DNA from: Methylotenera mobilis JLW8
GTDB taxonomy: Bacteria > Pseudomonadota > Gammaproteobacteria > Burkholderiales > Methylophilaceae
DNA length: 64,000 nucleotides
Assembly (NCBI RefSeq): GCF_000023705.1
Contig: NC_012968.1
Location: forward strand, 248,001 to 312,000
Direction of reading: 5' to 3'
In this document: piece by piece, positions 44,399-53,580 of the stretch
Numbering within the stretch: the first letter of the stretch is position 1
Layout: each line of letters opens with the position of its first letter
Position numbers and translations under genes: made by a program
Notes under the pieces: model-generated
The model's database searches: none
What the model was told of the DNA's origin: nothing
Seen by the model: only the letters and a program-made list of their open reading frames with translations

Positions 44399-45202
44399 TT
44401 AAATAACTGAGAAAAGCATCTTCACGCTTAAAATCAAAGAAACAATTGCAAATATCTTCTTCAGCCGTGCCTCAGGCAAATTATTCGAGCAGCTTGCACC
44501 AAGTGGTGCAGCAATAAAACTCGCTATCGAAATCACTAGAAATGCAGGTAGATAAATAAAACCAAAAGTATAAGGTTCGTTCAATGTTTTAGACCAGCCA
44601 CTTATCATGTAGCCAACAGTTCCAGCGATGGCTATTGGAAAACCAATTGCAGCAGAAGTGCCAATCGCTTTTTTTATGTCAATGTTCTTATAGCTTAAAT
44701 ATGTAACCGCAAGAAAACCACCACCAACTGCAGCAAGTGAGGACACCATGCCAATCAGTGTTCCCGCTACAAATAGGCTTCTTAACTTAGTTGGATTTGT
44801 GCTTGGCTTTGGCTTCCAATTAAGAAACATCTGGCCAGCCACAAGTGCCATGAACAGTGCAAAAAATATGGCAATATAAGTTGGGTTAACATCAGCTGCG
44901 AGATGGGTAACTAGGAATGCACCTAGAACAATGCCTAGGACCATCTCGTATACCACTTTCCAAACTACAGTCCCTCTAGACGCGTGTGCGTAAATACTAG
45001 ATGACGAGGAAATAATCATACAAGCTAGTGATGTTCCCAAAGCTAAATGCACAACACTTTCTTGACCAACACCTTGGTAACTAAAAATAGTGACCAATAT
45101 AGGCACAAGTATCCCGCCGCCACCGACTCCTAGTAAGCCAGCCATAAAACCAACAAAAGCTCCCAACACAAGATATAACAGTATCCATTCAATACTTAAC
45201 AT
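44399..45202 (-). CDS. Sulfite exporter TauE/SafE family permease
   Basis: A 267-residue inner-membrane protein with about eight hydrophobic helices and the duplicated TauE/SafE architecture: glycine-rich starts GLLGVGGGGILVPIL (about 23-37) and AAVGGGFLAVTYL (about 157-169). Family members export sulfite, sulfoacetate or other organosulfur compounds. Its promoter has a MerR-type layout and faces a divergent MerR-family gene. Both lie in the islet flanked by tRNA-Phe repeats. Substrate unknown. Confidence 0.9.
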   Translation of the reverse strand: MLSIEWILLYLVLGAFVGFMAGLLGVGGGGILVPILVTIFSYQGVGQESVVHLALGTSLACMIISSSSSIYAHASRGTVVWKVVYEMVLGIVLGAFLVTHLAADVNPTYIAIFFALFMALVAGQMFLNWKPKPSTNPTKLRSLFVAGTLIGMVSSLAAVGGGFLAVTYLSYKNIDIKKAIGTSAAIGFPIAIAGTVGYMISGWSKTLNEPYTFGFIYLPAFLVISIASFIAAPLGASCSNNLPEARLKKIFAIVSLILSVKMLFSVI

Positions 45203-45280
45203 CGCTATCTATCCTTTCAAACCCACATTAAAAGCCTAACTCAATGAGATAAGGTTTGTTCAAAGTTGTACTACAGGGCT

Positions 45281-45311
45281 AAGATACAACCTCAAGTCAA
45301 CTTTAAGTCAA
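45281..45311 (-). promoter_or_regulatory. MerR-type promoter of the tauE-like gene with 19-base spacer
   Basis: Read on the minus strand, -35 TTGACT (45306-45311) and -10 TATCTT (45281-45286) are 19 bases apart, the long spacer that MerR activators correct by twisting DNA. Within the spacer, CTTAAAGT and ACTTGAGG form an imperfect inverted repeat resembling the CCTCAAGT half-sites used by SoxR-like and related MerR proteins. The likely binder is the divergent MerR gene at 45336. Confidence 0.7.
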
Positions 45312-45335
45312 GCGTTGTTTGCACAAGGATAAATA

Positions 45336-45758
45336 ATGGATATATCTGACGTTTCAAAAGCCTCTGGCCTGCCTGCGTCAACATTAAGATTCTATGAAGA
45401 AAAGGGTCTTATACACTCGATTGGAAGAAATGGGCTAAAGAGAACATTTAATCCTAATGTTATTGAACGTTTAGCGCTAATCTCTTTGGCACGTAGTGTT
45501 GATTTCTCTCTAGATGAGATTGGTGAAATGTTTACACAAGATACTGCTGAGGTTAATAGAGAGTTGCTTTTAGCTAAAGCAGACAAGCTGGATAGTAAAA
45601 TTAATGAGCTGACATTAATGCGCAATGGCCTTCGTCATGCCGCTGAATGCTCTGCACCAAATCACTTCGAATGCCCAAAATTTCTGCGCTTAGTCAAGTT
45701 GGCTGGGAAAAATCGTTTTAGGCAGCCTAGCAAAATAAAAAAAGCTAACGGAGTTTGA
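45336..45758 (+). CDS. MerR-family transcriptional regulator
   Basis: A 140-residue regulator. The N-terminal winged helix (DVSKASGLPASTLRFYEEKGLI, residues 5-26) is followed by a second helix pair, a dimerisation coiled coil (about 75-102) and a tail with cysteines C109 and C117 (CSAPNHFEC). The cysteine number is too low for a SoxR-type iron-sulfur cluster but could bind metal or sense thiols. AAGGA precedes the ATG. It likely controls the divergent TauE/SafE gene through the 19-base-spacer promoter. Confidence 0.9.
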   Translation: MDISDVSKASGLPASTLRFYEEKGLIHSIGRNGLKRTFNPNVIERLALISLARSVDFSLDEIGEMFTQDTAEVNRELLLAKADKLDSKINELTLMRNGLRHAAECSAPNHFECPKFLRLVKLAGKNRFRQPSKIKKANGV

Positions 45759-45770
45759 ATTCTAGAGACA

Positions 45771-45798
45771 AAAAAGCCCACATTGCTGTGGGCTTTTT
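45771..45798 (-). terminator. tRNA-Phe terminator (bidirectional hairpin)
   Basis: AAAAAGCCCACA (45771-45782), loop TTGC and TGTGGGCTTTTT (45787-45798) form a perfect 12-base-pair hairpin with T runs on both strands. It ends tRNA-Phe on the minus strand and probably merR on the plus strand. An identical copy is at 44227-44254. Confidence 0.85.
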
Positions 45799-45804
45799 AA
45801 ATTC

Positions 45805-45880
45805 TGGTGGCCGGGGCCAGAATCGAACTGGCGACACGCGGATTTTCAATCCGCTGCTCTACCGACTGAGCTACCCGGCC
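45805..45880 (-). tRNA. tRNA-Phe (GAA)
   Basis: Read on the minus strand: a GGCCGGG acceptor, D-arm TAGCTCAGTCGGTAGAGCA, anticodon arm GCGGATTGAAAATCCGC with anticodon GAA, T-arm GCCAG-TTCGATT-CTGGC, 3' acceptor CCCGGCC, discriminator A and encoded CCA. It is 76 bases long and all stems pair. Its 3' half and terminator are duplicated 1.5 kb to the left, so it served as an insertion site. Confidence 0.97.
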
Positions 45881-46049
45881 TTTCTTGCTACTCGCAGTAT
45901 TCGGTTTATCGCTGCAAGGCGCGCATTATAGCAAACTAAATTGAGATATGACAAAGATATTTTAAAGTTTTTGTATATTTATTTTTAATGCGAAAGTTTG
46001 TACTTGCTTTGCGTGATATCTGGGTGGCTCTCATGTAAAATCTTTCCCT

Positions 46050-47123
46050 ATGAATTTAAACACAATTTTACCAAAAGTCGAATCATTAAGTCAGTCGTTG
46101 CAGGCGGCGCTTGTTGATAAAATTAATCATAAAACTAAACCATTAGGCGCGCTTGGGCAGTTGGAGGCGGTGGCTTTGCAGGTGGGCTTGATTCAGCAAA
46201 CGCTGACGCCGCAGCTTTCTAACCCTACCTTGATGGTGTTTGCGGGGGATCACGGTGTCGTGAATGCCGGGGTGAGCCCTTATCCACAAGCGGTGACTGC
46301 GCAAATGGTGCTGAATTTCCTGCAAGGTGGCGCGGCGATTAATGTGTTTGCGCGTCAGCATAATATGCGTTTGCGGGTGATTGATGCCGGGGTGAATCAT
46401 GAGTTTGATGCGAACACAGATTTGATTCATGCCAAAGTGGCAGCAGGAACGGCTAACTTCTTGCAAGAGGCGGCGATGACGCAGTCGCAATGTGAGCAGG
46501 CGCTAGCAACCGGCGCATCGCTGGCAAAGCAGGAGGCCGCCGCTGGTGCCAATGTCTTTGGTTTTGGCGAGATGGGCATAGGCAATACTTCGTCAGCCAG
46601 TTGTTTGATGAGTGTGTTATGCGCTATTCCGATTGAGGAATGCGTAGGGCGTGGGACCGGCTTGGATGATGCTGGATTGGCGCAAAAGTTATCAGTCCTG
46701 AAACAGGCTATCGATTTTCACGGCATGCGCGGCGACAATGCACTGGAAGTGCTGGCGACATTTGGTGGCTATGAGATTGCCATGATGGCTGGTGCCATGT
46801 TGGGTGCCGCTGAACAGCATGCAGTATTGTTAATTGATGGCTTTATCGCCACGGCTGCCTTGCTGGTGGCTGCGCAGTTGCAGCCGAATATTTTGCAATA
46901 TTGCGTATTTACACATTGTTCTGGTGAGGCTGGGCATCGCCGTTTGTTAGCGCATTTAGGCGCTACGCCGTTACTGGATATCGGTTTGCGTCTTGGTGAA
47001 GGCACGGGTGCGGCTTTGGCTTATCCTTTAGTGCAGGCTGCGGTTAATTTCTTAAACGAGATGGCCTCGTTTGAGAGTGCTGGCGTGAGTACTGCAGAGG
47101 CTGGCGCCGGGGAAACTGCATGA
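46050..47123 (+). CDS. cobT: Nicotinate-nucleotide-dimethylbenzimidazole phosphoribosyltransferase CobT
   Basis: A 357-residue enzyme that makes alpha-ribazole phosphate from dimethylbenzimidazole and nicotinate mononucleotide, the first step of the lower nucleotide loop. Family motifs: [15 protein letters not shown] near residue 26, FAGDHGVV near 66, [11 protein letters not shown] near 173, and the catalytic-Glu region [12 protein letters not shown] near 315. It overlaps cobS by 4 bases. BluB, encoded in the island at 53.6 kb, would supply the base. Confidence 0.96.
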   Translation: MNLNTILPKVESLSQSLQAALVDKINHKTKPLGALGQLEAVALQVGLIQQTLTPQLSNPTLMVFAGDHGVVNAGVSPYPQAVTAQMVLNFLQGGAAINVFARQHNMRLRVIDAGVNHEFDANTDLIHAKVAAGTANFLQEAAMTQSQCEQALATGASLAKQEAAAGANVFGFGEMGIGNTSSASCLMSVLCAIPIEECVGRGTGLDDAGLAQKLSVLKQAIDFHGMRGDNALEVLATFGGYEIAMMAGAMLGAAEQHAVLLIDGFIATAALLVAAQLQPNILQYCVFTHCSGEAGHRRLLAHLGATPLLDIGLRLGEGTGAALAYPLVQAAVNFLNEMASFESAGVSTAEAGAGETA

Positions 47124-47926
47124 TCAGTTTTTTGCGTAATGAGCGACGTTATATGTTGTTAGCGGTTGGTTTCTTTACGCGGATTCCTGTTCCTATGTTT
47201 GGCGACTTTCATCCTGATGATTTGAATCGCTCTGCCAAATATTTTCCACTAGTGGGGATTTTTGTTGGCTTGATAGGCGCGGGTGCGTTTGCATTTGCGA
47301 GCAAGGTGTTGCCGCAGAGTATTGCAGTGCTGATTAGCATGGCGATGACGGTTTATATCACCGGCGCATTTCATGAAGATGGGCTGGCCGATAGCGCAGA
47401 TGGTTTGGGCGGTGGTTGGGACACTGAACGCATCCTCGCTATTATGCAGGATTCCAGACTGGGCACTTATGGCGCTATCGCTTTGTTTTTTGCGCTGTTT
47501 ACCAAGTACCAGTTGCTCACTGCTTTGCCTGCTTATTTTGTACCGTTTGTATTAGTGATCGGCCATGCGTTTAGCCGCTTATGCGCGCTCTTAATCATGG
47601 CAGATTTGGAGTATGTGCGTGAGAGCAGTAAAGCGAAGCCGCTGGCAACAAAGATAAAAATGCCAGGCTTGCTAGTTGCCGTGCTGTTTGGCGTGGCGCC
47701 AATTCCGCTACTATATTGGAATTTTTCACCGGCTCTGTTGAGTGCCAAAGATTGGTTATGGTTAAGCGCTTGCTGCTTAACGCCAGTGGCGCTGGTTTGG
47801 GTTTGGTGGCGCAATAAAATTAAACACTGGCTGGGTGGTTATACCGGTGATTGTTTAGGTGCGATGCAGCAAATGACAGAGTTAGCCTTTTATCTGGGCT
47901 TGCTGGTGTGGGCGCAACAGTTATGA
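47120..47926 (+). CDS. cobS: Adenosylcobinamide-GDP ribazoletransferase CobS
   Basis: A 268-residue inner-membrane enzyme that joins adenosylcobinamide-GDP with alpha-ribazole(-phosphate). The metal-binding stretch [16 protein letters not shown] (about 83-98) and [11 protein letters not shown] near 242 are the family signatures, with five to six membrane helices. Its ATG overlaps the cobT stop and its stop overlaps cobC (both ATGA). Confidence 0.96.
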   Translation: MISFLRNERRYMLLAVGFFTRIPVPMFGDFHPDDLNRSAKYFPLVGIFVGLIGAGAFAFASKVLPQSIAVLISMAMTVYITGAFHEDGLADSADGLGGGWDTERILAIMQDSRLGTYGAIALFFALFTKYQLLTALPAYFVPFVLVIGHAFSRLCALLIMADLEYVRESSKAKPLATKIKMPGLLVAVLFGVAPIPLLYWNFSPALLSAKDWLWLSACCLTPVALVWVWWRNKIKHWLGGYTGDCLGAMQQMTELAFYLGLLVWAQQL

Positions 47927-48489
47927 ATCTACATTTGATTCGACATACCTCGTTGGACATTGCACCGGGCGTTTGTTATGGGCAGAGCGATGTGGATGTC
48001 TCGGCTAATTTTGCGGCGGAGTGCAGTGCGTTAAGCGCAAAATTAGATGGCGTCCAGTTTGATGCGGTCTATGCTAGCCCGTTGCAGCGCTGTACTAAAT
48101 TAGCGCAGGCGCTTAATTTGGGTGAGGTGCAAGTGGATGTGCGCTTAAAGGAGTTGCATTTTGGCGATTGGGAAATGCAGTCTTGGGATAGCATCCCGCG
48201 CGAATTGTTTGATGTATGGGCGCATGATTATGCGCATTTGTCACCACCGAATGGTGAAAGCTTTACACAGCTATATGACCGAACTAAAACCTTCACCGAA
48301 GAAGTGAGCAGTCGCTTACCTGGTAAGAACGTAGCCGTTGTTACCCATGGCGGCGTGATACGCGCAATGCTGGCCGATGCCTTGAATATGCCGCTAAAGG
48401 GTTTGTTCCGCTTGGTGATTGACCATGCGAGTGTGACGCAGATCACGCTAAGTGACAGTGTGCCTAGAATCCAATTTGTGAATCGTTGA
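47923..48489 (+). CDS. cobC: Alpha-ribazole phosphatase CobC (histidine phosphatase family)
   Basis: A 188-residue phosphatase. The phospho-histidine motif is at the very start (LIRHT, H8), and the second catalytic histidine is in VTHGGVIRAM. It removes the 5'-phosphate in the nucleotide loop pathway. The ATG at 47923 overlaps the cobS stop and is preferred over an upstream in-frame start at 47851, which would lie inside cobS. Histidine phosphatases are promiscuous, but context makes CobC likely. Confidence 0.9.
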   Translation: MNLHLIRHTSLDIAPGVCYGQSDVDVSANFAAECSALSAKLDGVQFDAVYASPLQRCTKLAQALNLGEVQVDVRLKELHFGDWEMQSWDSIPRELFDVWAHDYAHLSPPNGESFTQLYDRTKTFTEEVSSRLPGKNVAVVTHGGVIRAMLADALNMPLKGLFRLVIDHASVTQITLSDSVPRIQFVNR

Positions 48490-48548
48490 GGCTTTGCTTT
48501 GGTTATGCTCACCCAAAGCATCAGGCAGCCTGCTCCTACCCTTAGTGA

Positions 48549-49523
48549 TTAGAGGCTTTGTAGCGCCTGCTCCAGTTGCTGCCATTGATGCTCATCAGGT
48601 AAGCCAAACCTTAGCGCCGGTTGCTCGTTGAAGCGCCTCACCCAAATCCCTTGCTTAGCTAGTTTGTCTTGTAAGCGCATTGCCTCTGTGGTCGCAATAT
48701 ACTGAAATAGCGCAGTGCCAGCAGTTGGTGATAATCCATACTGGTTTAATAGCGTAGATAAACGGCTACTGCTGTTTACTAGGCTTAGCCTCGTGTTGTG
48801 CTGCCAAGTGGAGTCTTGCAGCGCTAGCATGGCAATGTAGCGGCTAGGGCCTGCAATTGTCCACGGGCCTAACTCTTCTTGTATCTGATGCAGCTGTGCT
48901 TGTGCCGCCAGCAGGAAGCCGACCCTAGTGCCAGCCAGGCCAAAGAATTTACCTAAGGAGCGCAGTACGAACAAACCCTCTAAGTGAGTGTGCTGAGCAA
49001 TGCTATGTTCTGGCGTCGCATCCATAAATGCTTCATCCACAATCAGCCAACCACCGCGCTTGGCTAGCGTTGCGTGTAAATGCAGTAAGTCTTGCGGTGC
49101 AAATTGTTTACCCGTTGGATTGTTTGGATTGCAAATCAATACTACATCCGCACTATTGATTACATCGACATCATTAAAATTATTGAAACGTAGCACCTGG
49201 TGCCCATGGTGCTGCCACGCGTGTGCGTGTTCCTGATACATGGGGTTGAGCATGGCAACTTTGCAAACAGGCCTAAGCTTGGGCAATGTTTGCAGTGCTG
49301 CTTGTGAGCCGCTGGTGGGGAGTAGTGCTTTGCATCCATAATACTGCGCTGCGATTGTAGCCAGCCCATCTTCATCGTTTGGTAGGTTGTGCCATAAATG
49401 CACTGGAATCTCAGGGATAGGATAGTGGCAGGGGTTAATGCCTGTGGACAGATCCAGCCATTGTTCCAGTGGGATTTTATACTGCGCCACAGCGGCGCTT
49501 AAGTTGCCGCCATGTTCAAGCAA
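48549..49523 (-). CDS. cobD: Threonine-phosphate decarboxylase CobD (PLP-dependent)
   Basis: A 324-residue class I/II aminotransferase-fold protein. HGGNLSAA at the N-terminus and DLSTGINP are family signatures; NPNNPTGK (about 131-138) and the PLP lysine in SLGKFFGLAG (about 189-198) are clear. It makes aminopropanol phosphate for cobinamide assembly. It overlaps cbiB by 8 bases, its partner step. Confidence 0.92.
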   Translation of the reverse strand: MLEHGGNLSAAVAQYKIPLEQWLDLSTGINPCHYPIPEIPVHLWHNLPNDEDGLATIAAQYYGCKALLPTSGSQAALQTLPKLRPVCKVAMLNPMYQEHAHAWQHHGHQVLRFNNFNDVDVINSADVVLICNPNNPTGKQFAPQDLLHLHATLAKRGGWLIVDEAFMDATPEHSIAQHTHLEGLFVLRSLGKFFGLAGTRVGFLLAAQAQLHQIQEELGPWTIAGPSRYIAMLALQDSTWQHNTRLSLVNSSSRLSTLLNQYGLSPTAGTALFQYIATTEAMRLQDKLAKQGIWVRRFNEQPALRFGLPDEHQWQQLEQALQSL

Positions 49524-50484
49524 GGTGCAGGCTCCCTTTCATGTGCATCAGTATAGATAACGCAGTAATCACGAGGCACCAGAGCGCGATGCTACGTTTT
49601 ACCAACGTGGTGGCGCTTAAAATATGTTGAGTATTGGCTAATGCCCCCATGCCTAACGTGGGGCGTTTTTTGGCTGTGCCGTGGTACACCGCATTGCCGC
49701 CGAGTTGTACCTGCAGCGCACCTGCGCCAGCCGCCATTACCGGCCCTGCGTTGGGGCTATACCAAGTGCTAGCTTGTGCCATCCAGCATTTTAATGCACT
49801 TTTGGTATGGCCGCATAAGGCGTAACTGAGTGCGGTGAGACGTGCCGGGATTAAGTTTAATAAGTCGTCCAAACGCGCGGCTGCCCAGCCGAAATATAGA
49901 AAGCGCGGGGTTCTGTAGCCCCACATCGCATCTAGGGTGTTGGCTAACCTAAATAGTACAGCGCCTGCTCCGCCAAATAATACAAACCAGAAAATCGCTC
50001 CAAATATGGCGTCATTGCCATTTTCTAGTACCGATTCCACAGTGGCGGTGGCAATTTCGGTTTCGTTTAATTGTGAAGTGTCACGGCTGACTATCATGCT
50101 AATGGCATGCCGAGCCTGCGGCAAGTTGCCCTCCTGCAGTGGCGTGTAAACTTGCTGCGCATGCTGGGTCAGACTTTGGGCGCCAATCGCGAGGTAAAGT
50201 AATGTGACGTCGGCAATCCATGCCAGCGGTGTATAGCGCGCTAGATAGCTAAGGGCAGCAAACGGCAGTAATAGCAATAACCATGCGCTTAACCCTGCTG
50301 CACGCGCAAGCCAGGGCCGCATGTTGTGATTGAGTACGTGTTCTAGTTTGTTAGACATCCAGCCAAAGCCTACCAGCGGGTGCCAGCGCTTGGGCTCGCC
50401 AAGCAGCGCATCTAACAAAACAGCACTAATCACCGCAAGGGCTGTGCTATAGGTGCTGATGATGGGATAATAATCAAATGACAT
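49516..50484 (-). CDS. cbiB: Adenosylcobinamide-phosphate synthase CbiB
   Basis: A 322-residue membrane protein that attaches aminopropanol phosphate to adenosylcobyric acid. It has the [17 protein letters not shown] signature (about 25-41), several membrane helices, and [19 protein letters not shown] near 239. Its ATG and the ATG of the divergent cobQ lie within the same 7 bases. Confidence 0.95.
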   Translation of the reverse strand: MSFDYYPIISTYSTALAVISAVLLDALLGEPKRWHPLVGFGWMSNKLEHVLNHNMRPWLARAAGLSAWLLLLLPFAALSYLARYTPLAWIADVTLLYLAIGAQSLTQHAQQVYTPLQEGNLPQARHAISMIVSRDTSQLNETEIATATVESVLENGNDAIFGAIFWFVLFGGAGAVLFRLANTLDAMWGYRTPRFLYFGWAAARLDDLLNLIPARLTALSYALCGHTKSALKCWMAQASTWYSPNAGPVMAAGAGALQVQLGGNAVYHGTAKKRPTLGMGALANTQHILSATTLVKRSIALWCLVITALSILMHMKGSLHLA

Positions 50485-51962
50485 TTAAATCACTTATGGT
50501 TCAGGGAACGACATCGGATGCCGGTAAAAGTACGCTAGTTGCAGCGATATGCCGTGTATTGTATCGCAGAGGTGTGCGTGTTGCTCCATTCAAGCCGCAA
50601 AATATGGCGTTAAACTCTGCTGTGACAGTAGATGGCGGCGAGATAGGGCGTGCGCAGGCGGTGCAGGCGCAAGCTTGCGGCCTAGCTCCGCATACCGATA
50701 TGAACCCTGTACTGTTGAAGCCAAATTCTGATACCGGCTGTCAGGTCATTGTGCACGGCCAAGTTGCATGCAACCTTGAAGCAATGGGCTACCATGCCTA
50801 CAAGCCGATTGCGATGCAGGCGGTACTGGCGTCCTGGGCGCGTTTAAAGTCGCAATATGACTGCGTAGTGGTGGAGGGCGCAGGCAGTCCTGCGGAGATT
50901 AACCTGCGTGATCGTGATATTGCCAATATGGGCTTTGCCGAAGCGGTGGATTGCCCGGTAATTTTAATCGCTGATATTGACCGCGGTGGAGTGTTTGCGC
51001 ACATTGTGGGAACCATGGCCTTGTTGTCTGAAAGCGAAAGGGCGCGCGTGATAGGCTTTGTGATTAACCGCTTTCGTGGCGATATCGCATTATTGCAACC
51101 TGGGCTTGACTGGCTTACCAAAGAAACCGGTAAACCGGTATTAGGTGTGTTGCCGTATTTGCATGGCTTGCATATCGAGGCAGAAGATTCAGTACCTAAG
51201 CCTCAGCAATCCCGCGAGAACCTTGTTGGCAAGGCTTCGAGTGGTAATGCGAGTGCTACACGACTGAAAGTGGTGGTGCCGGTGATTCCCCATATCAGCA
51301 ACCACACCGATTTTGACGCATTGCGCTTACACCCTCAGGTAGATTTTCAGTTTGTTAAAATTAACGAAGAGATTCCACCTGCCGATCTGATGATATTGCC
51401 CGGTAGTAAAAACGTGCGTGGCGACCTTGAGTTTCTACGCGCTAATGGCTGGCAGCAAGCACTCACTCGTCATTTGCGTTATGGTGGCAAGGTGTTAGGC
51501 ATTTGTGGCGGTTTTCAGATGCTGGGCAGTGCGATACATGACCCGTATGCCATAGAAGGCAATGCTGGCTCCAGCGCTGGATTTGGCTGGCTGCAAATGG
51601 AAACTACCTTGGAGCAAACCAAGCAGCTGAAGCAAATTTCCGGACATTTAGCCTTTGCCGCAGCGCAGGTAACTGGCTACGAAATCCACATGGGGGTAAG
51701 CACAGGCGTGGCGCTCAACACCCCAGTGCTTTATCTTGAAAATCGGCCGGAAGGCGCCATTTCGCACGATAACCAAATTGCTGGTACCTATTTGCATGGC
51801 TTGTTTGATCACAAAGAGGCTTGTGCGGCTTGGCTGGCGTGGGCAGGCTTAACCGCGCAGCCGGGTTTTGATTACGAGCAGCTTAAAAATAATGAGCTGG
51901 ATCGCTTGGCTGATTGCGTAGAGCAGCATTTGGACTGGGGTGCAATCGGTCTCGCTGAATAA
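50478..51962 (+). CDS. cobQ: Cobyric acid synthase CobQ
   Basis: A 494-residue amidotransferase that amidates four side chains of adenosylcobyrinate a,c-diamide. The N-terminal P-loop-like segment [11 protein letters not shown] (about 9-19) and KPQNMALNS are family marks. The C-terminal glutaminase domain has the nucleophile cysteine in [10 protein letters not shown]. The ATG at 50478 overlaps the divergent cbiB start; ATG 50496 is an alternative. Its end faces the ybcJ operon. Confidence 0.95.
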   Translation: MTFKSLMVQGTTSDAGKSTLVAAICRVLYRRGVRVAPFKPQNMALNSAVTVDGGEIGRAQAVQAQACGLAPHTDMNPVLLKPNSDTGCQVIVHGQVACNLEAMGYHAYKPIAMQAVLASWARLKSQYDCVVVEGAGSPAEINLRDRDIANMGFAEAVDCPVILIADIDRGGVFAHIVGTMALLSESERARVIGFVINRFRGDIALLQPGLDWLTKETGKPVLGVLPYLHGLHIEAEDSVPKPQQSRENLVGKASSGNASATRLKVVVPVIPHISNHTDFDALRLHPQVDFQFVKINEEIPPADLMILPGSKNVRGDLEFLRANGWQQALTRHLRYGGKVLGICGGFQMLGSAIHDPYAIEGNAGSSAGFGWLQMETTLEQTKQLKQISGHLAFAAAQVTGYEIHMGVSTGVALNTPVLYLENRPEGAISHDNQIAGTYLHGLFDHKEACAAWLAWAGLTAQPGFDYEQLKNNELDRLADCVEQHLDWGAIGLAE

Positions 51963-52008
51963 TCCGCTACCGCCACACCGCGCCGTATTTTGGCGTGAAG
52001 CGCTGTGC

Positions 52009-52221
52009 TTATAGCACCTTAATCGTTTGCCCTAAGCATTCTACGACTTGCCCAGAGCGAATCTTGGCAGTCCTGCGTGATTCAATATTGCCATCCACCT
52101 GTACGATGCCGTCACTCACCATCAATTTACCTTGACCGCCGCTATTGGCGATACCGGCAAGTTTTAGCAAGTTACAAAGTTCGATAAATTCGCCTTGCAG
52201 TTCAAAAGTGATTATTTCCAT
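52009..52221 (-). CDS. ybcJ: S4-domain RNA-binding protein (YbcJ-like)
   Basis: A 70-residue protein made almost wholly of an S4 RNA-binding fold: IELCNLLKLAGIANSGGQGK, later VDGNIESRRTAKIRSGQVV. Its role is uncertain, probably RNA binding. It is last in the leftward B12 operon, 2 bases after cobU, likely a passenger. Confidence 0.88.
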   Translation of the reverse strand: MEIITFELQGEFIELCNLLKLAGIANSGGQGKLMVSDGIVQVDGNIESRRTAKIRSGQVVECLGQTIKVL

Positions 52222-52223
52222 GG

Positions 52224-52751
52224 TTATCCTTTAAGTGTAAGTGGCAGACCGGCAGCAATAAAACTGACTTTATTCACGCGTTCAGCAACTGCTTGGTTGA
52301 GTCGGCCCTGTTCGTCTTGAAACTGGCGGTTAATTGCACCTAAGGGCACAATGCCCATGCCAACTTCATTGCTAACCAGTAATACTGTGCCTGCTAGTTT
52401 GGGTAAAACTTCTAATAACTGATCGCGCTCCTGTTGCCAGTCTAAATTGTCTGGGCGCTCACAATCTGGGCAAATGCATTGTGCTAGCCACAGTGTAAGG
52501 CAATCGACAATAATGCAGGTATCCGCTTTAGCATGGGTTTGTAGTGTTTCTGCCAAGTTGAATGATTGCTCTACTGTGGCCCAATGTGCGGGGCGACGCA
52601 CTTTATGGTGCTCAACGCGGGTGCCAAATTCTGCATCGTACACTTGTGCTGTGGCGATATAGGTGACAGGCAAGCCTGATGCAGCAGCTAACTTTTCTGC
52701 AAAAGCACTTTTGCCGGAACGTGCGCCGCCTAAAATAAGATGGGTAGACAT
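52224..52751 (-). CDS. cobU: Adenosylcobinamide kinase/guanylyltransferase CobU
   Basis: A 175-residue bifunctional enzyme that activates adenosylcobinamide to the GDP form. The P-loop GGARSGKS (8-15), the EHHKVRRP guanylylation region (about 47-54) and the VSNEVGMGIVP signature are present. I use the ATG at 52751, one base after the preceding stop and behind GGAAC; the ATG at 52763 would overlap it. Confidence 0.95.
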   Translation of the reverse strand: MSTHLILGGARSGKSAFAEKLAAASGLPVTYIATAQVYDAEFGTRVEHHKVRRPAHWATVEQSFNLAETLQTHAKADTCIIVDCLTLWLAQCICPDCERPDNLDWQQERDQLLEVLPKLAGTVLLVSNEVGMGIVPLGAINRQFQDEQGRLNQAVAERVNKVSFIAAGLPLTLKG

Positions 52752-52752
52752 A

Positions 52753-53580
52753 TTAGGTTCCATGAATGCTGGGAGTGTTGAAAGTACTGGTTTGTGTAGA
52801 TGCCCATTGTTGGATAATGGTTTGCAATTGCTTTAAACCATGCGTAATCAGTGACGGCCCTGGCTGCAAAATATCCGCGGATTTTATTTCAAATACCATG
52901 CCGTTTTTTACCGCCGGAATGGTATCCCAGCCATCTCTTGCGACTACCTGCTCAGGCTGGAATTTCTTACCGCACCATGAGCCGATGATGATGTCAGGCT
53001 GGCGCTCAATCACCTGCTGGGCTTGCACGGTTCTGTCTTTGGCGCTGTGAAATTGAGATAGCTCTGGGAAGCAGTCTCGACCGCCAGCGATTTCTATCAG
53101 CTCTGATGCCCATTTAATACTGCAGATCATGGGGTCGTTCCACTCTTCAAAATATACGATGGGCTTTGCTGGTAACAGGCTGGCCTGCTGTTTCGCCTGG
53201 GCAATTGCCAGCTCCAGTTCGTTAATCAGTGCGTGTGCCTTATCTGCGGCGCCGACCAGGCTGCCCACGGTGGCAATCATGTTCAGCATTTGTGCGATAG
53301 AGCGTTGGTTAAAGATATGTACTTCCACCCCAGCACGAATCAGCGACGCTGCAATATCTGCCTGCAGGTTGGAGAAACCAATCACCAAGTCAGGCTGCAG
53401 CTCCAATATTTTATCAATCTTGGCACTGGTAAAGGCGGCGATTTTTGGCTTTTCTTTACGTGCAATGGCAGGGCGCGTAGTAAAACCGGAGATGCCGACG
53501 ATACGTGCTTGTTCCCCTAGTAGATACAGTACCTCCGTGGGTTCGGTGGTGAGGCATATGATGCGTTGCGGGTGTCTCAT
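52753..53580 (-). CDS. BtuF-like cobalamin/corrinoid-binding protein without signal peptide
   Basis: A 275-residue TroA/BtuF-fold substrate-binding protein: RIICLTTEPTEVLYLLGE at the start, DLVIGFSN near 85, and FEEWNDPM near 143, typical of BtuF-like proteins. No signal peptide or lipobox is visible; the first strand of the domain begins at residue 6. Either it works in the cytosol or an upstream start is missed, but the upstream sequence is bluB. No BtuC or BtuD gene is present. It overlaps the bluB end by 4 bases. Confidence 0.82.
   Translation of the reverse strand: MRHPQRIICLTTEPTEVLYLLGEQARIVGISGFTTRPAIARKEKPKIAAFTSAKIDKILELQPDLVIGFSNLQADIAASLIRAGVEVHIFNQRSIAQMLNMIATVGSLVGAADKAHALINELELAIAQAKQQASLLPAKPIVYFEEWNDPMICSIKWASELIEIAGGRDCFPELSQFHSAKDRTVQAQQVIERQPDIIIGSWCGKKFQPEQVVARDGWDTIPAVKNGMVFEIKSADILQPGPSLITHGLKQLQTIIQQWASTQTSTFNTPSIHGT

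Noticed and set aside
45881-46049. Cobalamin riboswitch upstream of cobT
   Set aside because: No B12-box-like conserved core or multi-stem layout could be seen here or in other B12-island gaps; any switch for btuB would be beyond the right edge.
47851-47922. Upstream start for cobC
   Set aside because: It lies inside cobS; ATG 47923 gives the family's usual N-terminus with the catalytic His at residue 8.
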